Positions 1 to 5,239 of a stretch of DNA of 20,590 bases are shown piece after piece (position 1 is the stretch's first letter; the number at the start of each line of letters is the position of its first letter). The DNA comes from Candidatus Omnitrophota bacterium (GTDB taxonomy: Bacteria > Omnitrophota > Gorgyraeia > B26-G9), in contig JAKLQT010000107.1 in the NCBI GenBank assembly GCA_022013205.1, positions 1-20,590 on the forward strand. Reading direction: 5' to 3'. Under the pieces are notes generated by a model, which saw only the letters and a program-made list of their open reading frames with translations, had not been told where the DNA came from and made no database searches. The translations under genes were made by a program, and so were the position numbers.

Positions 1-243
1 AAGAAATATAAAACGGAGATAGATGAGATAAAGCAAAGGAAAAAAGAATCAGGCAGGATAAAAAAGATATCTATATATGTTTTACGGCGTTTAACAGGAT
101 TAACTAATAAAGATATCGGGCAGATATTCGGGATGAGGTATTCCGCGGTGAGCAAGGCCGGTATGAGCATGGAGAAAACAATAGAGGAAGACAGGAAGTT
201 AAAAGACGAGGTTAATGAAATAATTTCGATTTTCGAGGTCTGA
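1..243 (+). CDS. C-terminal fragment of a probable IS200-like/REP-associated (Y1) transposase
   Basis: Frame 1 is open from the window edge to TGA at 241-243, giving 80 residues, so the gene begins outside the window. The visible part is a basic helical stretch followed by a helix-turn-helix segment (LTGLTNKDIGQIFGMRYSAV) that resembles the DnaA C-terminal type HTH often fused behind a Y1_Tnp catalytic domain. The catalytic HUH and tyrosine motifs would lie upstream and cannot be checked. The stop codon is part of an 18-bp direct repeat, which fits a transposase lying against its own end sequence. It could instead be another HTH protein; the call rests on this tail and the adjacent repeat. 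Confidence 0.5.
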   Translation, partial: KKYKTEIDEIKQRKKESGRIKKISIYVLRRLTGLTNKDIGQIFGMRYSAVSKAGMSMEKTIEEDRKLKDEVNEIISIFEV

Positions 244-283
244 CCCCTTAATTCTCCTTGACCCCTTAATTCTCTTAATTCTT
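241..283 (+). repeat. 18-bp tandem repeat at the transposase end
   Basis: TGACCCCTTAATTCTC occurs at 241-256 and again at 259-274 (period 18), followed by a partial copy TTAATTCTT at 275-283. The first copy contains the stop codon of the transposase fragment, and GGTC just before it pairs with GACC. It is likely an element end or REP-like unit. Confidence 0.6.
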
Positions 284-363
284 TAACGGATATTTTAGTG
301 AATAAGAAGTGTGTAAGCTGAACTTTTATGTAAATATTTTATTTTCGGAAAACTATCTCTATT

Positions 364-678
364 ATGCGAAAAGCTAAGAAAGGTATAAAACGAACCAGCA
401 GGTTCTATGTTTATATAGTTGAGTGTCGGGACAATACTTATTATACTGGGTATACAAATGACTTGGCGAAACGGATTGAAAGACATAATAAAGGATTGGC
501 TTCTAAATATACAAGGGCTCGACTTCCTGTTAAAATGGTGTGGAAAAAGAACTGCAAAGATCAGAGTGCTGCAATGAGAACAGAAAAAAGGATAAAAGGT
601 TTAACCCGGCAAGATAAGCAGAGTTTAATTCACGGCAGTCGATTAGATAATATTATGAGGAAATATAAAAAAATATGA
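364..678 (+). CDS. GIY-YIG family endonuclease-like protein (UPF0213 type)
   Basis: A 104-residue single-domain protein. The GIY-like strand is YVYIVEC (residues 15-21) and the YIG-like strand is TYYTGYT (25-31). The conserved arginine is R37, followed by H41, and the metal-binding glutamate is E74 in the MRTEKRIKG helix, so the catalytic set looks complete. Small stand-alone GIY-YIG proteins of this size are widespread and mostly uncharacterised; some have DNA nuclease activity. The N-terminal 13 residues are basic and not part of the fold. The ATG at 364 has no clear Shine-Dalgarno, but it is the only in-frame ATG before the domain. The stop overlaps the miaB start (ATGA at 675-678), so the two are probably translated together. 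Confidence 0.88.
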   Translation: MRKAKKGIKRTSRFYVYIVECRDNTYYTGYTNDLAKRIERHNKGLASKYTRARLPVKMVWKKNCKDQSAAMRTEKRIKGLTRQDKQSLIHGSRLDNIMRKYKKI

Positions 679-2108
679 GCAAAGTCAACAGTAGAAAAGA
701 TCCGTCCGGCCGCATGGATACTGATGAAGATGTTTCTGCGAAACATCTCCCTCAGAGCGTCTCGGACTTGCCCGTAAAGAGCGGGCACAGGTCCTTGCGC
801 GGGCAAGTTGATGAAAATCCCTGCGGGATTGTCCTCAACGCGCCGCGGACACGACATCCGAAAGTCTTTATCAAGACTTTCGGATGTCAGATGAACGCTC
901 GCGATAGCGAGCTGGTGGCTGGGATGCTGATTAAAAAGGGATATAGGCTTGGCGAATCTGCTGAAGAGGCGGATATTGTGCTTTTTAATACTTGTAGTGT
1001 CAGGCAAAAGGCAGAGGATAAGGTATGGTCTGAAATTGGCAAAATAAAAACATATTGCCAATTTCAGAATTACAAATTACAAATTACAAATGATAAATTG
1101 AAAGACAAGAATAAAAAACAAAAAATTAGTAACTCATCACCTGTAATTTATCATTCCAATCAGACCCACAATAAGAAGACTATTGTGGGTCTGATTGGCT
1201 GTATGGCTGAGAATTATCAGAAAGAGGCGTTTAAGAAATCACCGCTTATTGATATTGTGGTGGGCCCGAATAATATAGGCTCTATTACTAATGTTCTGGA
1301 TGATTTTTTAATTACGCGAAAACGCCAGGTAGCTGTGGGCAGAAAACAACGCCGGGAGGGGGTGTATAATACAGAGTTTATATCCGGGAAAAACCACGCG
1401 AATGTGATTATTATGGAAGGCTGTAATAATTTCTGCTCTTATTGTATTGTGCCCTATGTCCGGGGCAGGGAAAGAAGCCGGTCGGCGGACGCGATAATTG
1501 AGGAGATAAAGGGGCTGGTGCAAAAGGGGATAAAGGAAATAACGCTGCTTGGTCAAAACGTAAATAGCTATACAGCTCATAGCTCAGGGCTCAGGGCTCA
1601 TGGTAGAAACAAATTAGCCTTTACGGATTTGCTGAAAATAGTTAATGAAATTGAAGGGCTGGAGAGTTTTGATTTTGTGACCTCACATCCTAAGGATGCC
1701 AATACTAAGCTTTTTAAAACTATGGCCGAATTGCCTAAGTGCGGGAAGTTTTTGCATTTGCCCGTACAGTCCGGCTCGGATAGAATTTTGAAGCTGATGA
1801 ACCGCGGTTATACGCGGAAACATTATATTAAATTAGCAAAACAAGCAAAAGAAATTATTCCCAAACTAAGGCTGACCACGGATGGGATGGTCGGTTTTCC
1901 ATCAGAGACGGAGAAAGATTTTGAAGATACGTTCGATTTGATGAAGCAGGTGGAGTTTAGCGCGGCGTATATCTTTAAATACTCGTCCCGTCCCCATACC
2001 AAGGCAATGCAGATGCCGGATGATGTGCTTTTGGAAGTTAAAAAGGAGAGGAATCGAGTCCTTTTAAATTTTCAAAAACAGTTACACAAAAGGAAAAATC
2101 GCGGCTAA
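675..2108 (+). CDS. miaB: tRNA-2-methylthio-N6-isopentenyladenosine(37) synthase MiaB, with inserts and no TRAM domain
   Basis: A radical-SAM methylthiotransferase that adds the 2-methylthio group to isopentenyl-A37 of tRNAs reading UNN codons. The N-terminal UPF0004 domain carries cluster cysteines C71 (FGCQMN), C107 (NTCSVR) and C176 (GCMAEN). The radical SAM CxxxCxxC is C250, C254, C257, followed by VPYVRGRERSR. Three regions are not typical of the family: a 62-residue leader before KVFIKTFGCQ, about 40 extra residues at 126-168, and a short insert at 300-313. All three are encoded by palindromic or tandem-repeat DNA. The protein stops at 477 in LHKRKNRG, where family members continue into a TRAM domain. 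ATG 675 is preceded by GAGGAAA (657-663) and overlaps the upstream stop codon. A start inside the leader is possible (ATG 714), but none lies close to the conserved domain. Confidence 0.93.
   Translation: MSKVNSRKDPSGRMDTDEDVSAKHLPQSVSDLPVKSGHRSLRGQVDENPCGIVLNAPRTRHPKVFIKTFGCQMNARDSELVAGMLIKKGYRLGESAEEADIVLFNTCSVRQKAEDKVWSEIGKIKTYCQFQNYKLQITNDKLKDKNKKQKISNSSPVIYHSNQTHNKKTIVGLIGCMAENYQKEAFKKSPLIDIVVGPNNIGSITNVLDDFLITRKRQVAVGRKQRREGVYNTEFISGKNHANVIIMEGCNNFCSYCIVPYVRGRERSRSADAIIEEIKGLVQKGIKEITLLGQNVNSYTAHSSGLRAHGRNKLAFTDLLKIVNEIEGLESFDFVTSHPKDANTKLFKTMAELPKCGKFLHLPVQSGSDRILKLMNRGYTRKHYIKLAKQAKEIIPKLRLTTDGMVGFPSETEKDFEDTFDLMKQVEFSAAYIFKYSSRPHTKAMQMPDDVLLEVKKERNRVLLNFQKQLHKRKNRG
728..912. repeat. 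Cluster of perfect palindromes in the 5' part of miaB
   Basis: Perfect inverted repeats follow each other. 728-736/740-748 has 9 bp with loop TGC. 767-774/800-807 has 8 bp (CTTGCCCG). 816-821/825-830 has 6 bp with loop TGC, nested inside 808-812/835-839. 853-868/873-888 has 16 bp with loop TATC. 897-902/907-912 has 6 bp with loop GATA. The 16-bp arm 873-888 encodes the KTFGC part of the conserved cluster-cysteine motif, and the opposite arm is an exact inverted copy within the non-conserved leader. Confidence 0.8.
1029..1198. repeat. Palindrome-heptamer composite insert inside miaB
   Basis: Left hairpin: 1029-1042 pairs with 1055-1068 (14 bp, arm TCTGAAATTGGCAA). Heptamer array: AATTACA three times at 1068-1088, then AATGATA at 1089-1095. 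Long-range arms: AATGATAAATT at 1089-1099 pairs with 1145-1155. Right hairpin: 1156-1173 pairs with 1181-1198 (18 bp, arm CCAATCAGACCCACAATA, loop 1174-1180). The outer arms encode conserved MiaB segments (SEIGK on the left, IVGLIG on the right). Everything between is extra relative to the family and remains in frame. Confidence 0.8.
1574..1601 (+). repeat. Heptamer tandem array inside miaB (RGCTCAK x4)
   Basis: Four consecutive 7-bp units, AGCTCAT, AGCTCAG, GGCTCAG and GGCTCAT, followed by GG. They encode part of the variable insert AHSSGLRAHG between the conserved LLGQNVNSY and FTDLL segments. The same repeat family occurs at 20247-20267 upstream of mfd. Confidence 0.75.
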
Positions 2109-2162
2109 AAACATATATATTATAAATTATTAAAAGCATGTAACCGCTTATATTACAAACGG

Positions 2163-2197
2163 TACCATACATGCACCTACGAGGTGCATGTATGGTA
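2163..2197 (+). other. 16-bp perfect hairpin downstream of miaB
   Basis: Arm TACCATACATGCACCT at 2163-2178 pairs perfectly with 2182-2197 around the 3-nt loop ACG. Only three T residues follow, so it is a poor intrinsic terminator by the usual rule. It could still act as an mRNA 3'-end stabiliser, or belong to the same palindrome family as the miaB hairpins. Confidence 0.6.
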
Positions 2198-2237
2198 TTT
2201 CCTCAAAAAACAACATATATTTGTCTAAATTTGTGCG

Positions 2238-2321
2238 TTGATTTGCAGGATAGCAAATCAAGATTTTACAGCGAAAGCTGTGAAACCTGAAAGGTTCGGT
2301 TTATGGATTAACCGAATCCAT
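2238..2321 (+). ncRNA. Possible structured RNA: chain of short, partly competing hairpins
   Basis: In order: 2238-2246/2253-2261 (9 bp, TTGATTTGC); 2264-2272/2277-2285 (9 pairs including one G-T, GAAA tetraloop); 2284-2288/2292-2296 (AACCT, loop GAA); 2295-2301/2310-2316 (TTCGGTT); and 2303-2309/2315-2321 (ATGGATT). The last three share bases and cannot all form together, as in a switch. It matches no riboswitch class that I recognise. It lies upstream of the operon promoter, so it is not the operon leader; it might be a separate small RNA or simply palindromic repeat debris. Confidence 0.3.
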
Positions 2322-2396
2322 GCGCTTAAAAATTTACCCAACATTTTTTACGAAGGCCGCATTAATTAAGAAAAAGCCTGTGTTTTTAAGTAAAAG

Positions 2397-2425
2397 TTGT
2401 TAGCCGCGGTTTATTTTGGTAGAAT
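2397..2425 (+). promoter_or_regulatory. Sigma-70-type promoter of the SPOR-protease-miaA operon
   Basis: -35 TTGTTA at 2397-2402, a 17-bp spacer, and -10 TAGAAT at 2420-2425. Transcription would start near 2432, about 22 nt before the proposed start codon at 2454. The TTG of the -35 box is also the furthest-upstream possible start codon of the next ORF, which argues against translation from there. Confidence 0.6.
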
Positions 2426-2442
2426 ATTAATACTCAAGAAGC

Positions 2443-2456
2443 GGAGGTTAATTATT
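2443..2456 (+). promoter_or_regulatory. Shine-Dalgarno GGAGG with a candidate ATT start codon
   Basis: GGAGG at 2443-2447 is followed after 6 nt by an in-frame ATT at 2454. No ATG, GTG or TTG lies at a usable distance. The reading frame from ATT begins directly with a lysine-rich signal-peptide n-region. Confidence 0.4.
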
Positions 2457-3254
2457 AGTAAAAAATTAAAGTTAACACGGAATGTATTTAAAAATCAACT
2501 GCTAAGTTTCTTGCTGCTTATGATGTTGCCCGGGTATTTATTCGCGTATACTCATCATAACGCATTGAATGATGTGGTATCTTTGATTTTAAAAGAAAAT
2601 TATACGCAGGCTCTTGAGGAATGTTATACTCTGCAGGAAAATTTGGACAGCTCTTTAAAAGGTGAGCTTTTTTATTTTCAAGGAGTTTGTTGTATGAGGC
2701 TTGGTGATTATGAAGATGCGCGTAAGGTTTTTAAAAACGCGCTTTCTTTCGCGGAAAAAGAAGATCTTTCTACAGAACTTTATATGGGCATTGCTGATTC
2801 GTATTTTATGCGGCAGGAGTATAGTAAAGCAATCGTAATATATGAACAGCTGCTTGAAAAGACAAAAAATGATGAGGCATATCTCGCGGCCCTTTATTAC
2901 AAACTTGGCAAGTCTTATCAGAAAGAGAGCGAGTGGGCTAAAACAAAGTATTATTTTTCTTTACTGGAGGAGAAGTTTCCCCATAGCTTTGAAGTAGAGC
3001 TGGTTAAGAAATCTTCTGTCGGCGGGAATTTTTTTACCATCCAAGTAGGATGTTTTTCTAATTTTAAAAACGCGGAAAAACTTCAAAGTGATTTGAAAAC
3101 AAGGGGATACGAGGTTTATATTACGCCTTTTAAAGGTAACGGACAGCAGCTTTATCGTGTTAGAGTAGGGGAGTTTGTTACCCGTCTCGCGGCTGAACAT
3201 ATAGAAGCGGAACTGAGAACACAGGAACATCTGCCAACACATATATTCCCATAA
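2454..3254 (+). CDS. Exported TPR-repeat protein with C-terminal SPOR domain
   Basis: Signal peptide first: basic KKLKLTR, hydrophobic LLSFLLLMMLPG, likely cleavage after LFA. Next come about three TPR-like helical pairs (GVCCMRLGDYEDARKVF, ADSYFMRQEYSKAIVIYEQL, KLGKSYQKESEWAKTKYYF). The last 75 residues form a SPOR domain (FFTIQVGCFSNFKNAEKL to YRVRVGEF). SPOR domains bind peptidoglycan strands lacking stem peptides, so the protein probably works at the cell wall in the periplasm, with the TPR part binding a partner. I chose ATT 2454 (266 residues) because promoter and ribosome site fit it; a TTG start at 2397 would add 19 residues but overlaps the promoter. It is first in an operon, 3 nt before the protease gene. 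Confidence 0.82.
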   Translation: MSKKLKLTRNVFKNQLLSFLLLMMLPGYLFAYTHHNALNDVVSLILKENYTQALEECYTLQENLDSSLKGELFYFQGVCCMRLGDYEDARKVFKNALSFAEKEDLSTELYMGIADSYFMRQEYSKAIVIYEQLLEKTKNDEAYLAALYYKLGKSYQKESEWAKTKYYFSLLEEKFPHSFEVELVKKSSVGGNFFTIQVGCFSNFKNAEKLQSDLKTRGYEVYITPFKGNGQQLYRVRVGEFVTRLAAEHIEAELRTQEHLPTHIFP

Positions 3255-3257
3255 AAT

Positions 3258-4022
3258 ATGAGAACAAAGTCCTTAGTGCTATTTGCTGTTTTATTTTGCG
3301 TGCTAAATTTTTTTATCTTAGGTGAGGCTTCGGCTGATATCATCTATTTGAAAAACGGTATGAAGATGGACGGCTTGATAAAAAGCGAAACTGATACGGA
3401 AATAGAATTGGACCTGGGGTTCGGCAAGACAAGGATTAAAAAAAGTAAAATAAAGAGTATTAAGCGCTCTGATGAAAAAGAAACCGAGCAAATCCACAAG
3501 GAATGGGGACTAGAATCGCAAAAAAGAGAAAAAGAGGTAAAAGAATTAAAAAATAAACAAAAAACAGCGAATGAACAGCAACGAATAAAGCGAAAGCTGC
3601 AAAAAGATATAAGGCAGATACCTGAAAAAGCTTTTGTTAAATATATACAAAGAAAAAACAGCATAGGAGTAGAAGCGCTTTTGGATGGAAAAGTCCGGGC
3701 TGAACTTTTGGTTGATACAGGTGCTACTTCTATTTTGTTAAGGCAGAATATTGCGAAGGCCTTAGGCATATCGGCATTGCACGGGAAGATAGTTAATATG
3801 CAGGTTGCTAATGGGCAGGTTGTCAAGGCTGTGCGGGTTTATTTAAAAAGCGTGTCAGTTGACGGCATGGAAGTTCGTGATGTAGAGGCAAGTGTTTTGC
3901 TCAATGATGAAGGCTTGAGCTCATGGGACGGATTATTAGGTATGTCTTATCTGAAAAATTTTGTCTTCCGCATTGACGCGGAAAAGCAGGAGCTTATATT
4001 AGAGCAGAAAATAAAACAGTAG
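3258..4022 (+). CDS. Exported retropepsin-like (clan AA) aspartyl protease
   Basis: 254 residues with a signal peptide (about 1-26, cleavage near EASA). Residues 27-70 form a small beta unit (DIIYLKNGMKMDGLIKSETD, then GKTRIKKSKIKSI) common in exported proteins that carry an LKNG motif. A charged coiled coil follows at about 72-120. The protease domain spans 130-252: catalytic LLVDTGATSILL with DTG at 153-155, and the closing strand GLLGMSYLKNF at 225-235. This is the single-DTG architecture of retropepsin-like bacterial proteases, which work as dimers. It lies 3 nt downstream of the TPR-SPOR gene and 35 nt before miaA, so it is probably co-transcribed with both. Substrate unknown; a periplasmic role is inferred from the signal peptide. 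Confidence 0.85.
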   Translation: MRTKSLVLFAVLFCVLNFFILGEASADIIYLKNGMKMDGLIKSETDTEIELDLGFGKTRIKKSKIKSIKRSDEKETEQIHKEWGLESQKREKEVKELKNKQKTANEQQRIKRKLQKDIRQIPEKAFVKYIQRKNSIGVEALLDGKVRAELLVDTGATSILLRQNIAKALGISALHGKIVNMQVANGQVVKAVRVYLKSVSVDGMEVRDVEASVLLNDEGLSSWDGLLGMSYLKNFVFRIDAEKQELILEQKIKQ

Positions 4023-4057
4023 GCAAAAGTGTTGCAGAACACAATTACAGATTAAAT

Positions 4058-4981
4058 ATGAAAAAACCATTAGTTCTATTTTTAGTAGGGCCTACGGCAA
4101 GCGGTAAATCAAGTGTTGCTGAGGAACTTGCAAGGCAGATAGGCGCGGAGATTATTTCAGCGGATTCTATGCAGGTATATAGGGGCATGGATATCCTAAG
4201 CGCGAAGCCTACTCTTTGCCAAAGAAAGGCAGTGCCGCATTATCTGGTTGATATCCTTGATCCGACAGAGCAATACAGCGCGGCGGTGTTTCGGGAAAAG
4301 GCCTTAAAGGCCTTAGAAGAAATAACCGGGAGGGGGAAAATACCTTTGGTTGTAGGAGGTACAGGACTTTATATTAAATCTCTTACAAGGGGGCTTTTTA
4401 TCGATAAGGGGAAGGATGAGCAGCTGCGCAAGGCGCTGGAAAAAGAAGCCAAGCATAGAGGAATCGAGCATTTGTATGAGCGGCTGAAAGAGGTTGACCC
4501 TGAGGCGGCGGGAAAAATTCATCCCAATGACCTTAGGCGCGTAGTACGGGCGCTTGAGGCTTATGAAGTCAATAGTATGACCATAACAGAGTTAAAAGGA
4601 AATATGGAAGGGCTGGATGAAAAGTATGATTTTAAGATATTTGCCATTGACAGAGTTCGAGGGGAACTCTATGAACGCATTGAACTCAGAGTAGATAAAA
4701 TGTTTGAAGCGGGCTTGCTGGAAGAGATAAAGAATTTATTAAAAGTACCGTTGAGCCATACCGCGAAACAAGCAATCGGGATAAACCAGATCAGCGCTTA
4801 TTTGAACAAGGAATGCTCGCAGGACGAAGCCAAAGAGCTGATTAAACGCGATACCAGGCGGTTTGCCAAACGCCAGCTGACATGGTTCAGGGCTGAAAAA
4901 GATATTATCTGGATCAAGGCTGAATCTATAGATACAGATGAGGCCATAGCTTCAAAAATCCTTTCCCTATTAGTGCTTTAG
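4058..4981 (+). CDS. miaA: tRNA dimethylallyltransferase MiaA
   Basis: Transfers the dimethylallyl group from DMAPP to N6 of A37 in tRNAs reading UNN codons, making the substrate for MiaB. The P-loop is GPTASGKSS (11-19). D36 in SADSMQVY is the family's catalytic aspartate position. LSAKP (47-51) and GGTGLY (100-105) are further signatures, and the C-terminal half has the expected AIGINQ and RRFAKRQLTWF segments. At 307 residues it is normal size and looks intact. The start ATG 4058 gives the standard N-terminus just before the P-loop, without a clear Shine-Dalgarno. It is third in its operon, 35 nt behind the protease gene; miaB lies 2 kb upstream on the same strand. Confidence 0.96.
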   Translation: MKKPLVLFLVGPTASGKSSVAEELARQIGAEIISADSMQVYRGMDILSAKPTLCQRKAVPHYLVDILDPTEQYSAAVFREKALKALEEITGRGKIPLVVGGTGLYIKSLTRGLFIDKGKDEQLRKALEKEAKHRGIEHLYERLKEVDPEAAGKIHPNDLRRVVRALEAYEVNSMTITELKGNMEGLDEKYDFKIFAIDRVRGELYERIELRVDKMFEAGLLEEIKNLLKVPLSHTAKQAIGINQISAYLNKECSQDEAKELIKRDTRRFAKRQLTWFRAEKDIIWIKAESIDTDEAIASKILSLLVL

Positions 4982-5077
4982 CCTTCCCTGGTTTATTTAA
5001 AATTTAAAAAGTTATTATTAATTTCATATCCTGTTTGTTCGCAGTTAGTTACTGGCTGTAAAAACCGCCTGAATTTT

Positions 5078-5106
5078 TTGCGAAAAGAGAGCTTTTATGG
5101 TATACT
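5078..5106 (+). promoter_or_regulatory. Extended -10 promoter of the giant-protein operon
   Basis: -35 TTGCGA at 5078-5083, 17-bp spacer, -10 TATACT at 5101-5106, preceded by TGG (an extended -10 TGn). The leader to the ATG at 5240 is about 125 nt and contains a C-terminal gene remnant. The ribosome site for the giant gene is GGGAGG at 5223-5228. Confidence 0.65.
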
Positions 5107-5135
5107 TTAAAACCTTTCTTTAAATTTTTTTAAAG

Positions 5136-5237
5136 GATAAATTCGGCAGCGAAGATAAAACAGGTGATGATTTCTTCTATCTTATTCTGCGGCTTGATAC
5201 TGAAAAAATAAAGGACAGAATAGGGAGGCAAATGTAA
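5136..5237 (+). pseudogene. Remnant: C-terminal end of a lost gene in the leader of the giant gene
   Basis: An open frame without a start codon encodes DKFGSEDKTGDDFFYLILRL and 13 further residues, ending in GRQM and TAA at 5235-5237. Its DNA at 5149-5169 matches 7299-7319 inside the giant gene at 20 of 21 bases (the EDKTGD / EEKTGD linker). This suggests the tail of a related gene left behind by deletion or recombination. It might instead be a translated leader peptide, but no start codon is visible. Confidence 0.4.
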
Positions 5238-5239
5238 AG

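Larger units (their letters stand above)
2109..2396. other. Gene-free, hairpin-rich interval between miaB and the SPOR gene
   Basis: No ORF with coding character was found. The stretch holds an AT-rich segment after miaB, a 16-bp perfect hairpin (2163-2197), a run of short overlapping hairpins (2238-2321) and, at its end, the promoter of the next operon. No tRNA, rRNA or recognised riboswitch was seen. Confidence 0.7.

Noticed and set aside
630..1061. 143-residue minus-strand ORF over the miaB 5' end
   Set aside because: It mirrors miaB codons and palindromes; no family motifs and no ribosome site, while miaB has clear cysteine motifs on the other strand.
1068..1095. CRISPR-like direct repeats
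   Set aside because: Repeats are contiguous 7-bp units without spacers; a minisatellite, not CRISPR.
2163..2200. Intrinsic terminator of miaB
   Set aside because: The hairpin is strong but lacks a U-tract (only TTT then CC), so it is listed as a hairpin only.
2238..2321. Known riboswitch such as c-di-GMP class I
   Set aside because: The GAAA tetraloop stem is reminiscent, but the conserved core bases are absent and it lies upstream of the promoter.
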